Counted from the first letter of the stretch, positions 17,921 through 27,277 are shown. The stretch is 64,000 bases of DNA from Algoriphagus resistens (GCF_001442615.1 NZ_LMXN01000008.1:171378-235377), one strand, 5' to 3'. Numbers and translations are program-made. The notes: generated by a model not told the origin, from the sequence alone.

Positions 17921-18259
17921 ACTTTCTTTTAACTCTGATTATACTTCTGTGTTACTTATTGACAAAAACAGTCACCTTCTCAAGTAAAAGGTTCTGATAC
18001 CGGAACCCAGACATTGAATCAATGCATAACCAATTTCATCTATTGGTTGCCCCTTTCTACTTTCAGCTGTCTCACAAGCATTGAAGGCAACACACATGGA
18101 CTGACCAAACTGAAGATCATATAAGGAAAACGTATTTGACTGTTACCGTATTGGCAACAGTGGATTATTAGCAAATCTGCCACTGCCTGTAATTTTCCGG
18201 CCTTTGCATTGAATCCTAACACTATTGAACCTGTCTTCATGGCTTTAACAGCATTGGTT
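17921..18259. other. Intergenic stretch without a recognisable gene
   Basis: About 340 bp between an AraC gene and the end of the SDR gene. Frames present have no family resemblance; no hairpin strong enough to call was noticed. Confidence 0.5.
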
Positions 18260-19024
18260 TTATAAAATACTGCTCGTTGCCCCACCATCTACCACGATAT
18301 TTTGTCCGGTGATGTAGGAGGCCTTCTCCATTGACAAAAAAGTAACCGCAGCAGCAACTTCCTCATCTTTTGCTATACGTTTGATTGGTGTACGTGAAAG
18401 GATATGGCCTGCCTTTTCCGGGTTTGAAAGTATACTTTCAGTTGCGGGGGTTTGCGTAAACCATGGCGACACGGTATTGACCCGGATGTTATGGGTCGCC
18501 CACTCGCAAGCCAGATTTCGGGAAAGCTGGATCAATCCTGATTTTGACATTCCATAAGGAGCGCCAGTCTGGGCATCAACAAGACCGGCAACCGAAGCCA
18601 GGTTAACAATAGAGGCATTTAAACTTTTTCTCAACAATGGAAAAAGTTCAGTACTTAATTCAAAAGGGGCTATGAGGTCTGTTTCCAATACCCTCCTGAA
18701 TTCTTCCGAAGTATATTCATTGCTGGATTTCCTGATGTTGATACCTGCATTATTAACAAGCAGGTCAAGTCTGCCCCATTTTTGGGTGATCCATTTTTTT
18801 ACTCTTTGCCTGTGGTCGATGCTGGTCACATCCGCCATTAATCCATAGACAGGAAAACCCTTTACTTTAAAATGTTCCTCCACAACAGAAACTTCTTCCG
18901 CATTTCTGGCAGTAAAGAGCACTTCAGCTCCCAGCTCCAAAAATTCAGTGACAATCGCTTTTCCTATTCCTTTTGATCCTCCGGTCACCAGGGCCTTTCG
19001 CCCGTTTAAATTCCACTTTTTCAT
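18260..19024 (-). CDS. SDR family oxidoreductase (tropinone reductase-like)
   Basis: The start at ATG 19024 (MKKWNLNGRKALVTGG) is chosen over an upstream GTG. The NAD(P)-binding TGGSKGIG lies at residues 15-22, followed by VNNAGINIR, the catalytic Ser in NLASVAG and YGMSK with the catalytic Tyr and Lys. The end reads ITGQNIVVDGGA. Classical short-chain dehydrogenases of this size (254 residues) reduce ketones or oxidise alcohols. It lies 24 bp downstream of a thioredoxin-like gene and two genes after a peroxiredoxin, all on the minus strand, suggesting a small redox operon. Substrate unknown. Confidence 0.9.
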   Translation of the reverse strand: MKKWNLNGRKALVTGGSKGIGKAIVTEFLELGAEVLFTARNAEEVSVVEEHFKVKGFPVYGLMADVTSIDHRQRVKKWITQKWGRLDLLVNNAGINIRKSSNEYTSEEFRRVLETDLIAPFELSTELFPLLRKSLNASIVNLASVAGLVDAQTGAPYGMSKSGLIQLSRNLACEWATHNIRVNTVSPWFTQTPATESILSNPEKAGHILSRTPIKRIAKDEEVAAAVTFLSMEKASYITGQNIVVDGGATSSIL

Positions 19025-19047
19025 TACCACTGTTGTATAAGCATTGG

Positions 19048-19539
19048 TTATTGTAAATGATTGGTTGCCAAAACCTGCTGGCCGAACTCAAGAAGTTTGA
19101 CGCCATCCACGAACCCTATCTGTCTGAATACTATTTTTCCTTCAGGGCTAAAGAAAAGAAGGGCGGGATAAGCTGTAATATCCCATTGCTCTGCGAGCTC
19201 AATCCCCTCTCCCGCTTCCATATCAGCTGTATAGTTGATGAAATTGGTATTGTAAAACCTTGCAGCACGTTGCTCTTTGAAAGTCGTGGTCTTTAACAAT
19301 CTGCAGGGTGCGCACCAGTTGGTATAGGCATCTACGAAAATATATTTACCAGTTCTTTTTGCTTGTGCCGCTACCTCTTCCCAGCTCCCTTCCTCGAATA
19401 CAATCTCCTGGTCAGGTGCTGAAGCTTTGTCGGATTTCGTGGTTCCCTGACCAAAGGCAGGTATAGCGAAAAGAAGCATGCCGGCTGCGAAATAAACTTT
19501 AATAACCAGGGACATAGAGCCGAGTGATTTAGAGTTCAT
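19048..19539 (-). CDS. Exported thioredoxin-fold protein
   Basis: This protein has 163 residues with a signal peptide ending near IPAFGQG and a thioredoxin domain with WCAPC at residues 75-79 (Cys76, Cys79), preceded by YIFVDAYTN and followed by WDITAYPALLFFSPEGKIV, where the cis-Pro is visible. It acts in the periplasm as a thiol oxidoreductase. Its start overlaps the end of the peroxiredoxin gene by 11 bp, so the pair is translationally coupled and the thioredoxin probably recycles the peroxiredoxin. Confidence 0.9.
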   Translation of the reverse strand: MNSKSLGSMSLVIKVYFAAGMLLFAIPAFGQGTTKSDKASAPDQEIVFEEGSWEEVAAQAKRTGKYIFVDAYTNWCAPCRLLKTTTFKEQRAARFYNTNFINYTADMEAGEGIELAEQWDITAYPALLFFSPEGKIVFRQIGFVDGVKLLEFGQQVLATNHLQ

Positions 19540-20221
19540 TTAAGATACTTCTAGAAACCGCCATCAATACATCTGGATTTAGCCTTTGTTTAAAATCCGG
19601 GTTGATGTGTTCAAAACGGATGACCCCATTTTTATCGAGAATAAATACAGCCGGGACAGGGAGCAACAAATCAACGTTTTTACCCCCGGTAGTTTTAGGC
19701 AACATGTCCCAATAGCCTTCGGGTGCTTTAAATGCCAGTCCAAATTGTTTGGATACATTTAAATCAGCATCAGAGAGCAGTGTATAGTTTAATTTTTCTG
19801 AGGTAGCTGTATGTTTCAAGCCTTCCGGTTGATCTGTACTGATGGCGATCAGCTGGAAACCTTCTTTCTCCAGCTCAGGCGCTATTTGCTGCAGCCCTGA
19901 TAGTTGCTTTGAGCAGAACGGACACCAACCACCCCGGTAAAAGATAAGAATAGTCGGTTTTGAAGCAACTGCCTGGTTAAGATCAAAAGAATCTCCTGAT
20001 GAATCACGCAGAGTAACTGAAGGGATTTTTTCACCGTTCAGCAGAGGGCTGATATCTTCCGCCTTTTGTGGTATTACGTACGGTAATGGGCTTTCACCAT
20101 CCATAGTAGGGCCACTTTTTACCGCATTGCCTTGCTGTGCAAAGGCCAACGGGAAGCTGATAACCAGATAAACTAGTGCAGTAAACAAGAATTTTGCTGC
20201 TTGTTCGATGTGTTTTTTCAT
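19529..20221 (-). CDS. Exported peroxiredoxin-like (AhpC/TSA) protein
   Basis: A 230-residue protein has a signal peptide (ALVYLVISFPLAFAQQ) and an AhpC/TSA-type redoxin domain with GGWCPFC (Cys100, Cys103), then IAISTDQPEG and a late strand VPAVFILDKNGVIRFEH. The CPFC pair differs from the single peroxidatic Cys of typical 2-Cys peroxiredoxins and is shared by the thioredoxin-like/PRX-like2 group. It heads a unit with the overlapping thioredoxin gene. Directly before the ATG sits the second copy of the hairpin element (20222-20306), which must have displaced or replaced the original promoter and leader. Confidence 0.85.
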   Translation of the reverse strand: MKKHIEQAAKFLFTALVYLVISFPLAFAQQGNAVKSGPTMDGESPLPYVIPQKAEDISPLLNGEKIPSVTLRDSSGDSFDLNQAVASKPTILIFYRGGWCPFCSKQLSGLQQIAPELEKEGFQLIAISTDQPEGLKHTATSEKLNYTLLSDADLNVSKQFGLAFKAPEGYWDMLPKTTGGKNVDLLLPVPAVFILDKNGVIRFEHINPDFKQRLNPDVLMAVSRSILNEL

Positions 20222-20306
20222 GTGTTTATAATTTGATTTTTATAGGCCATATGGAATCTCGCAAGGTTGATAATCATCCCACCTGTGACTCTTGAGTCAT
20301 GCTCGA
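20222..20306. mobile_element. Small hairpin insertion element, copy B
   Basis: Flanked by TTTCAT (20216-20221) and TTCCAT (20307-20312). It begins GTGTTTATAATTTG and ends TCGA exactly as copy A at 11300-11394; the first roughly 40 bp are about 85% identical. The inner part is different, with a small palindrome TGACTCTTGAGTCA. It abuts the peroxiredoxin start codon. Confidence 0.6.
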
Positions 20307-20439
20307 TTCCATAGTTGTTTTTATAAATCGTATTGGTGTAAAAAACCTGTTTATGGCATTCTTCAACTATATCATTTCAGTACGCTTGTCCCTCTGTACA
20401 GCGAAATAAAAGAAGTCGGGAAATAACTTTTAAAGAGGT

Positions 20440-21744
20440 CTATTGAAGTGTTACCCTTATAATATCGGTAATTGGGGGCAATGTGGTAAAGGAATTGGGA
20501 TTAGGGACTACCTGGATTACTGCGCTTTCATCCAATGGGGTACCTGCCAAATTGAATTGGGTTATTCCGGCGCCAGGAAATTGGTTAACAGCGGTTCCGT
20601 TGTCAAACAATGCGATTGACGAAGATATATCACCTTTTACTGTCGCATCTACCCCATCATTGACTGAGGCAAAAAACCAATCATTGGAAAAACCGTACAT
20701 AGTGGCAATTGCCAGACGGTCACCGGTACTTATATTCAACGCTTGGGTCACTGAGCCCCCAACCTGGTCGCCAATTTTCGGCAGCAATACCGTAGAGTTT
20801 TCCTCAGCCAGCACATATACATCCTTCACTCCTTCCACGGTTTCCAGATAAGCCGCCAAGCCGGAAGCATCCCCTTGCTGGGCGAGTTCTTTAAGCCCTT
20901 CTCCCCGATCCTTCTCCCCTGAGTTGAAGATAGGGTTGTCTATCCCATTATACACAACAACCAAAACAGGGGAAAGCGGGGTAAAAATACCTGTCCGTGC
21001 CATTATATACTCTCCCAAGGTATCGTTTTGCCCCATTTCGGCAAGGCTTGTAAGCCCATTTGCAGTAGGTTGGCCTGGTACAAACAATGGGGATGGGTCC
21101 AGTAAATTGCTCCCCGCAATGTAGGAAACAGCCCAAACACCCGGACTAAACGGAGTCGGATTAGAGGTACTTCCTGAACTATTCTCAATAGTCAATGCAA
21201 AAGTGGAATTGCCTTCATAGCTCAATGTCAAATTCATAAGTGAGGATGCGGAAACATAGCTATTCCCCTGGGAATCGGAACCCACTACTTCTATGATTTG
21301 CTGAGGAGTACTCTCAGCTGTGCCTGGATGTTCAACGTCAGCGCCAGGCACCTGATTGATGCGGGTTCCATTATCCCATAATTTAATCTGGGAGGAAACA
21401 TCGCCCTGGATCGGGGTCCCATCTTCTTCATACAGGCTTATCCCCGGATTATCCGGAGCAAAGAAAAGATCGTTGGACCAGCCGTACATGGTTGCAAAGG
21501 AAACTGCCTGTCCCTTGGCCGCTGAAAAACGGATTGTAATATTTTCCCCTGGCATGATTACCGGAGAAGAGCCTGCGTTTTGGAATGTCCCTGACTGGAC
21601 CAATGCTTTTGATTCCAATACGTTTTCAATAGTGAGGGTAGATAGGGAATCCATTCCCTCCGGATCCTCATCCCCTGTATTACAAGAGGCAATGAGCAAG
21701 GGTAACCCCATCAATGGAAGCCATTTTAGATTTCTGTATTTCAT
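20440..21744 (-). CDS. Lipoprotein with two spondin-N-like domains
   Basis: The start at ATG 21744 gives a lipoprotein signal (LPLLIASC, Cys21), so upstream codons are not used. Two homologous domains follow. Each begins with a strand region leading to ATMYGWSNDLFFAP or ATMYGFSNDWFFAS, then a GDISS/GDVSS turn, LWDNGTRINQVPG or LFDNGTAVNQFPG, and a late strand. This is the pattern of the spondin_N domain, found in bacterial secreted proteins of unknown role and in animal extracellular matrix. It is predicted to be anchored in the outer membrane. It stands alone, between the peroxiredoxin unit and a dead IS21. Confidence 0.85.
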   Translation of the reverse strand: MKYRNLKWLPLMGLPLLIASCNTGDEDPEGMDSLSTLTIENVLESKALVQSGTFQNAGSSPVIMPGENITIRFSAAKGQAVSFATMYGWSNDLFFAPDNPGISLYEEDGTPIQGDVSSQIKLWDNGTRINQVPGADVEHPGTAESTPQQIIEVVGSDSQGNSYVSASSLMNLTLSYEGNSTFALTIENSSGSTSNPTPFSPGVWAVSYIAGSNLLDPSPLFVPGQPTANGLTSLAEMGQNDTLGEYIMARTGIFTPLSPVLVVVYNGIDNPIFNSGEKDRGEGLKELAQQGDASGLAAYLETVEGVKDVYVLAEENSTVLLPKIGDQVGGSVTQALNISTGDRLAIATMYGFSNDWFFASVNDGVDATVKGDISSSIALFDNGTAVNQFPGAGITQFNLAGTPLDESAVIQVVPNPNSFTTLPPITDIIRVTLQ

Positions 21745-21879
21745 TTTACTGTTTGTTGGTTTATAGACCAAAGGTATCCTGCTTATTCAGCGGTAACGAT
21801 ATCCATATTTCCCATATACTTGCCCGATTTTCCCGAGACACGACCTTGTCTAAAACGGAGGTCACTGGGCCACTTTCCA

Positions 21880-22260
21880 TGATAAAGGTTATAAATACAG
21901 CCAGTTTGCCTGGCATTACAGGCAATGGCGAAATAAGAACAACGCCAGTGGTAAGCTGACCCACCGTGCCGGGGAGAAACTGCTGGTGGACTTTTGCGGA
22001 AAAAAACTGCATTACGTAGACCGCCAGACCGGCGAACAGATCACCGGAGTAGTCTTTGTCGCGATATTGCCCTATAGCCAAAAACGGGAAGATTTCATAA
22101 GCTGGTTTATTGTCTGGGATGGATAGGTGGTGTTCCCTATGCCTTTGTCCCTGAAAATCTTAAGTGTGCGGTGCACAAAACCTCAAAACACGCACCTATC
22201 CACCACATTTCTAGAAGAGGTGGTTACGAGCCAGAGCAGAAGGGGGGAATTCAAGACCTG
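21880..22260 (+). pseudogene. IS21-family IstA transposase remnant
   Basis: The plus strand reads GEKLLVDFCGKKLHYVD and TGVVFVAILPYSQKRED, then a stop, and after a frameshift GGVPYAFVPENLKCAVHKTS. These are central blocks of IstA, including the conserved VPENLK region. No start, no IstB and no clear ends are present. Several frame breaks show long decay. Confidence 0.75.
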
Positions 22261-22266
22261 GATCAG

Positions 22267-23880
22267 TCAGCTAAGGTTTGAAAATTTGATGCTCTTTTTT
22301 TTAGTAAGGATACTGGGGGTGGCGAAAAAGTTAAAACATTCTAGCTCAGGGTTCATTTTTTTCCCATCCGGTTTAGGTTTTGCCAGATCCTGATAAGCAG
22401 GCCCTTCCAACACTTTCCCATCAATGGAAAAGCGACTGCCATGGCAAGGGCAATCCCAGCTTTTCTCAGCACTGTTCCAGTGGACTATACATCCCATATG
22501 TGTACAGACTGAAGAAACCAGATGTAACTTTCCTATTTCATCCTTATAGGCAGCTATTTTCTCCTTATTGATTACCAGCGTTGTCCCTTCCCCCCTTTTT
22601 AAATCAGCTAAATCTTTATCCTGATCATAAAATAGCCAGTCTTGAAGCAGGTGTTTGCTTACTTCATAGTTTTCCTTCAGGAGTGTTTTTGCAGAAGCTA
22701 TCGGAGTAAACCTTTTAGGATTATATAATTCCCTCCATTGGTTTTCTTTCCCGAGTATCCTATCACTGATGATCATCGCTGCAAGGGTACCATAGACCAG
22801 CCCATCAGCTGCGAACCCAGTGGCAATGAATATGTTTTTCTCCATAATACTAGTGCCGATGTACGGGAGATTGTCAGCTGGGCGGTAATTTTGGGCTGCC
22901 CAGGTGTAATCAATACTGTCTACTTCAAAATACTTTCTCAGATACAATTCCAGTTTCACAATACTATCTTCAGCATATTCCTCCTGACCCACAGGGTATG
23001 TTTTACCTAGAACAAGTAGAAAATCTCCTTCCGGGGATCGGAAAGGCCGGATAGAATACTGCCTGTTGCCAACGATATGCCAGTATACTCCAGGAAGAGG
23101 CAATGGGCCCTTTAACCGTACTGCCAAAGCGGGCTCCCTTTTCGCTTGCATAGCTGTATGAACAGCATAAATACCTTTGGGTGAATGTGTGGCCATCACT
23201 ACCTTCTCTGCCTTGACAGTTCCTCTGTCTGTTTGCAAAATGCAAGGATCTCCGTCAGTTACATTTAAAACAGAGGTTTCTTCAAAAATCAAACAATTGG
23301 AAGAATCTGTATGCTTAGCCAGTGCCTGGGTATAAGCCAGTGGATTGAACTGTGCCTGATGATGGATAGTGGTGATATCGGAAGCAGGAAATGGAAAACC
23401 TACCAAAGCACCTGAGACTACGGCTAAACCTGCTTTAAATGCGGCTTCATATTCCTTTTGTATTTCTTCATTTATTCCTTCGGTATCAAACAAATGCCAT
23501 GGGACCCGTTGAAAATCACATGCAATCGCACATTCATCCACCCGCTGTTCAATAAAATCAATTGCTGCAAGGCGGGAGGAAACCACCTCCTTCAACACCT
23601 CATCTCCGTGCTTTTCTGCCACGGAAAACAGACGCTCATCCACAGGAGCATAAAGGTTACCTGTTGAAGAACCCGTGGTTCCCATACTTACTTTGTGTGC
23701 TTCAAGCACAACTACTTTTTTTCCTGCCTGTGCCAGCAAATAGGCGGCACTGATTCCAGTGATACCTCCGCCCACCACAGCAACTTCGGTTTCAATGTCA
23801 CCTGACAGACATGGATAGGGTCTTGGATCGGATATCTCACTCCATAGTGCTTTATTTTCACAACCAGTTGATCTCATCAT
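22267..23880 (-). CDS. FAD-dependent oxidoreductase with C-terminal Rieske domain
   Basis: A DAO-type FAD domain opens with VAVVGGGITGISAAYLL and is followed by a substrate domain; the last 80 residues are a Rieske domain with ligands Cys459/His461 (CTHMGC) and Cys477/His480 (CPCH). This fusion occurs widely in soil Bacteroidota and Bacillus and is thought to oxidise small amine- or polyamine-like substrates, passing electrons to the 2Fe-2S centre; the substrate is not known. The start at 23880 overlaps the stop of the preceding SPW-repeat gene as TGATG, so translation is coupled. Confidence 0.9.
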   Translation of the reverse strand: MMRSTGCENKALWSEISDPRPYPCLSGDIETEVAVVGGGITGISAAYLLAQAGKKVVVLEAHKVSMGTTGSSTGNLYAPVDERLFSVAEKHGDEVLKEVVSSRLAAIDFIEQRVDECAIACDFQRVPWHLFDTEGINEEIQKEYEAAFKAGLAVVSGALVGFPFPASDITTIHHQAQFNPLAYTQALAKHTDSSNCLIFEETSVLNVTDGDPCILQTDRGTVKAEKVVMATHSPKGIYAVHTAMQAKREPALAVRLKGPLPLPGVYWHIVGNRQYSIRPFRSPEGDFLLVLGKTYPVGQEEYAEDSIVKLELYLRKYFEVDSIDYTWAAQNYRPADNLPYIGTSIMEKNIFIATGFAADGLVYGTLAAMIISDRILGKENQWRELYNPKRFTPIASAKTLLKENYEVSKHLLQDWLFYDQDKDLADLKRGEGTTLVINKEKIAAYKDEIGKLHLVSSVCTHMGCIVHWNSAEKSWDCPCHGSRFSIDGKVLEGPAYQDLAKPKPDGKKMNPELECFNFFATPSILTKKKSIKFSNLS

Positions 23881-24242
23881 CACTCAATATAAGGGGACCT
23901 GACATTTTTTCTTGTGAACAATCCCGCTCCCACTGCAAAAACCCCGAGTGCAACATGTGGCCATTTTACCACATCTGCAAAATCAAAAACCCAAGGAGAG
24001 ATTATCAGAAATAGACCGGCTATAACATCCATGGTTAAGTGTGTAGTAAATGGAATAATCCGCGCAGCCGCCAATTCATAATCCGTCATCAGACTCATAA
24101 GTAAAACCGCTACACCTATAATGACAGGTATCCACATGGCAGTCCCTTCATTCGCAAAGCCAAAAATCCATGGACTTGCCACAAATAGAACCACCGACAA
24201 ATAATCTAGTATGCCATGGGTTTTTGAATCAATAAATCTCAT
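23880..24242 (-). CDS. SPW-repeat membrane protein
   Basis: With the start at ATG 24242 this 120-residue protein has four hydrophobic helices arranged as two copies of the SPW repeat: LSVVLFVASPWIFGF and IAGLFLIISPWVFDF. SPW-repeat proteins are small integral membrane proteins without known activity. Upstream codons to 24278 are unlikely to be used. It is coupled to the FAD-Rieske gene by the overlapping stop and start codons, implying shared expression. Confidence 0.85.
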   Translation of the reverse strand: MRFIDSKTHGILDYLSVVLFVASPWIFGFANEGTAMWIPVIIGVAVLLMSLMTDYELAAARIIPFTTHLTMDVIAGLFLIISPWVFDFADVVKWPHVALGVFAVGAGLFTRKNVRSPYIE

Positions 24243-24393
24243 AGTTATATTTTCTTTGTTAGTTTTTTTGTTCCGCATCTGTAGTGATAATTGTTACCCG
24301 ATAGATACAAAAAGTGTAAGCAGTCACCATTATTGCCAAGATCAGATTTCCCTTTTCACTGAATCTAAACTGTTGAATAAAAACCAACATACC

Positions 24394-24999
24394 TTACTCA
24401 GGCTTATCTACTGGATCGTTTTCAGTTGCAGGTCTGCCATCTTTTCCCGCGGTATTTTCTGCACCTACAATTTCTTCTGCCCTGACCAGGTGGGCATTGA
24501 TATGCTCAAGCGTAGTCCTTGCATAATTTAAAAAGCTGGGATTGGCATCCTCATTTATTCCATTTTGGAACAACTGCTGGGCCTGCTGATGGGCCTGGAC
24601 TTGTTGATGCATGTATGCACTGTCAAAAGCTTCGCCTTCCAAAGCTGAAATTTCATCCTGGATACGCTTGTGCTCCATCTTCAACGTATCGGGAATAGCT
24701 ATATCCTGCTCTTCTGAAATTGCCCTAAGCTCCCGTAAAGCTGTTGTGTGTTCCTTTACCATGGTTCCAGCAAACTGAGCTACAGTCTCGGAAGCCGCCT
24801 TGGACTGGGCAAGTTCACCCATTTTGATTTCAGCCAGGTTGGAATAGGATGCCTCAACCGCAAAGGTTTTTTCCTCTTCCATATCATCGTCTATCTCGGA
24901 ATCCTTGTTTCCGGTATTTCCCCCGTCACAGGCTACGGCCATAAAAAAAACCAAAGACTCAAAATTTAAAAAGCTCTTTATAGACGAGATCAAAGACAT
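24394..24999 (-). CDS. DUF4142 domain protein, chimeric N-terminus
   Basis: The body is a clear DUF4142 domain (YSNLAEIKMGELAQSKAAS, VAQFAGTMVKEHTTALREL, and a C-terminal helix with EHINAHL), a ferritin-like four-helix fold of unknown role exported in many bacteria. A lipobox-like AVAC lies at Cys24. The first 20 codons, however, run antisense through the 5' part of the divergent YciE-like gene, which is not a natural arrangement. The natural signal peptide start seems lost in a deletion. Internal ATG at 24942 (MAVAC) is another possible start. Whether the protein is still exported is uncertain. Confidence 0.75.
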   Translation of the reverse strand: MSLISSIKSFLNFESLVFFMAVACDGGNTGNKDSEIDDDMEEEKTFAVEASYSNLAEIKMGELAQSKAASETVAQFAGTMVKEHTTALRELRAISEEQDIAIPDTLKMEHKRIQDEISALEGEAFDSAYMHQQVQAHQQAQQLFQNGINEDANPSFLNYARTTLEHINAHLVRAEEIVGAENTAGKDGRPATENDPVDKPE

Positions 25000-25447
25000 C
25001 TATTGGGCGGAAAAACACCTGGTGAAGGCATTGCCCAAGATGAGCAAAGGGGCAACATCCTCCAAGCTTAAAAAAGCTATTGATACACACCTTGAACAGA
25101 CAAAAGAACACGTGAACAGATTGGAAGAAGTCTTTGAAATTCTCGATCTAAAACCACAGGCGAAAAAGTGTGATGCCATGGAAGGCTTGATAGAAGAAGC
25201 CCAGAGTATCCTTGAGGATACTGACTCGGATACCATAAAGCGTGATGCAGGAATAATCATTGCCAGCCAAAAAGTGGAACATTATGAAATTGCCTCTTAT
25301 GGGTCATTGGTTTCGGTTGCAAAATTAATGGGACTTTCTGAGGCTGAAAAAATTCTGTCCAAGACCCTGGATGAGGAGAAAAAAACAGATGCTCTTCTAA
25401 CCAAGCTTGCAGAATCAGAAATCAATGAAGAGGCATCATCAGAATAA
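24905..25447 (+). CDS. YciE/YciF ferroxidase family protein, 5' end altered
   Basis: From about codon 16 the protein is a normal DUF892 (YciE/YciF) ferritin-like protein: KKLFIDEIKDIYWAEKHLVKAL, then VNRLEEVFEILDL and RDAGIIIASQKVEHYEIASYG, with the Glu/His residues of the di-iron site (EH in QKVEHYE). Relatives start with Met just before KKTKDSKF; here that codon is ATA, and only a TTG further up (24905) keeps the frame. The gene overlaps the divergent DUF4142 gene at its 5' end by 95 bp. Stress-linked in other bacteria. Expression from this locus is doubtful without a new start. Confidence 0.75.
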   Translation: MFPVFPPSQATAIKKTKDSKFKKLFIDEIKDIYWAEKHLVKALPKMSKGATSSKLKKAIDTHLEQTKEHVNRLEEVFEILDLKPQAKKCDAMEGLIEEAQSILEDTDSDTIKRDAGIIIASQKVEHYEIASYGSLVSVAKLMGLSEAEKILSKTLDEEKKTDALLTKLAESEINEEASSE

Positions 25448-25512
25448 GTAATTGACTTATATAGGGCGTTTTTTCAAGTGTTGAAATGGGAAATATTATT
25501 TGTTTCTCACTC

Positions 25513-25544
25513 TGGGGTTGTTCTTTGGAACAGCCCCAATTTTC
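25513..25544 (+). terminator. Intrinsic terminator after the YciE-like gene
   Basis: TGGGGTTGTTC pairs with GAACAGCCCCA around a TTTG loop (one G-U pair), followed by ATTTTC. It lies 66 bp after the stop codon. Confidence 0.75.
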
Positions 25545-26534
25545 ATAGATCTACTTTAACCTGATTGCACGTAAAACCAAATATGATTATCTGATCCTAT
25601 TCGAAGCTGTGGCAAAGTGCTTTTCATCCACAGAACTAAGAAAACAAAACACCTTGGCATATAATCTTCGCTTGGAATCATATAGTGGCTTAACATCTGT
25701 AAAGACTACATGTATAAGATAGAAGAAATTGTTCCTGTTCTATCATGGGTTGGGGTCTTTGCACAGGGATAACTCGTCCATGCAACCCTAAAATGGCATC
25801 AAATTTCAGATGATGCAAAAATGAGCTGAATGAGGCTCAATAAAAACCAACCAGAGGTATAGTTACGCATTAGGAAAATACGTTGCCAATACCTAAGGCA
25901 TCCTAGGCACACGGGACTGTAAAATGCAGTGGTGGATTGACTTCTGAAAGTTCGTCCGTAAACTCCTGCCCATCCCAAAAGCCAATAAGATTCTCTACCA
26001 GGACATCCGACTTATCAGATGATGCGGCTTTGGCACATAAAATACCACCTCAAATGGCAAAATACTACCCTATCATAATGTTTGAAATTCATAAAGAGAT
26101 TAAATAATTAGGGCGAGCTTATATCCTTATTTAGTATCATCTTGAAGTTAAATTTAGCGGTTTCAGAAATAGCGTTGGAATATCCACAACCATTACCCAA
26201 GGGTAGGAAGTATCGAAAAAGTATCAATAAGAGATCATATCCCCTCAAGCAGGGAAAGGTTTTCCTCCGTATTCTTCTAGCAGTAGGATTGTTCAAATTC
26301 CATGAAGTAATCCTGCCGTTTCATCTCAAATATGCAGGAATGCCAACAGACAAATCACTCCAACCATGGATTGATGAATATGCCCTTTCGAAGACAAGAC
26401 AGCCATTGGAAGTAGTCGTTTTTTTTACTCCAAAAGCGAACATAGCGCCCAAAAACATTATCTTTTGCCGTGCCATTTTATAACCCATCTTTCTGTTTAC
26501 CTACTCTGTTTTAAGCCAATAGTAGGGCATAAAT
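25545..26534. other. Intergenic stretch, probably decayed DNA
   Basis: Nearly 1 kb with no recognisable gene on either strand. A 113-codon frame at 26142-26483 overlaps another on the minus strand and resembles no family. It probably represents old, eroded sequence next to the truncated CDF gene. Confidence 0.5.
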
Positions 26535-27182
26535 TCAGAATTTTGATACAGGCATTATTGTAAGATCATGAATTTTCCAATGGATGTTTTGAAGCTCCTC
26601 CTTTGCCTTTTCCAAGGGAGCTTCCTGGTCAGGCGTTGTATTGACTATTATGTAAACTTCCCCGAAATAAACCTGTCCCTGCTCCCTAAACCTTACCATG
26701 GCATCGGCCACCCAGGGATATTCCAAAACTCTCTTTCTGATTTCATCCACGAGTGGGTCGGGACTTGTACTGGTTACATCCATTGGAGTCCTATCCATTA
26801 AATCCAAGATGGAATTCTTCAGGTTTTTGAACCCGTCTTTGATCACAGCAGCGGAAATAAACAAGGCTGCCAGGGAATCCATCCACCACCACCCCAAGCC
26901 GATCCCTATTATACCTGCTATTGCTGCAAATGCGGTCTGATAATCAGCCTTCTGGGTATCCGCATCCGTATACAGGATCTTGTTGTGAAGTCTTTTTGCC
27001 AACGGCAGTTTTTTGAAACCCAAAACCATAGCGGGAAAAGCGCTGTAACAAAGGGCCAAAATCATGATCCATCCCAACCATATTTGCCTGTCAAAAATGA
27101 AGACCGTACCGACGGTAGACCTTTCCATTTTAATCAATGTAAGGGTAGAATCTATTGCCAAAAAGCATCCAATAGAAAACAA
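26535..27182 (-). pseudogene. CDF cation efflux transporter, N-terminally truncated
   Basis: The sequence begins inside the membrane domain (FLAIDSTLTLIKMERSTVG) and continues through LGWIMILALCYSAFPAMVLG, the TM5 ligand region TQKADYQTAFAA and WWMDSLAALFIS, and the cytoplasmic dimer domain VDEIRKRVLEYPWVADAMV. Full CDF proteins of this type have about 100 more residues with the first helices and metal ligands. Upstream in frame there is a stop (TGA) after some 20 codons and no ATG, only a TTG at 27182. The gene thus seems to have lost its start. Metal specificity cannot be told. Confidence 0.7.
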
Positions 27183-27277
27183 TGATTTGATTTGATCTAA
27201 TTCGACAAAGAACTTCTTATTTCAAAGATAAGAAAAGAATCCTACAGACATCAAGTGATGATGAAAAAATAAAAATC

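Noticed and set aside
18040..18288. 82-codon minus-strand frame
   Set aside because: Overlaps the end of the SDR gene and shows no domain.
21761..22081. 106-codon minus-strand frame
   Set aside because: It is the antisense shadow of the IS21 transposase remnant on the plus strand.
26142..26483. 113-codon open frame on the plus strand
   Set aside because: It overlaps another frame on the minus strand, has no family resemblance and lies in a stretch that looks eroded.
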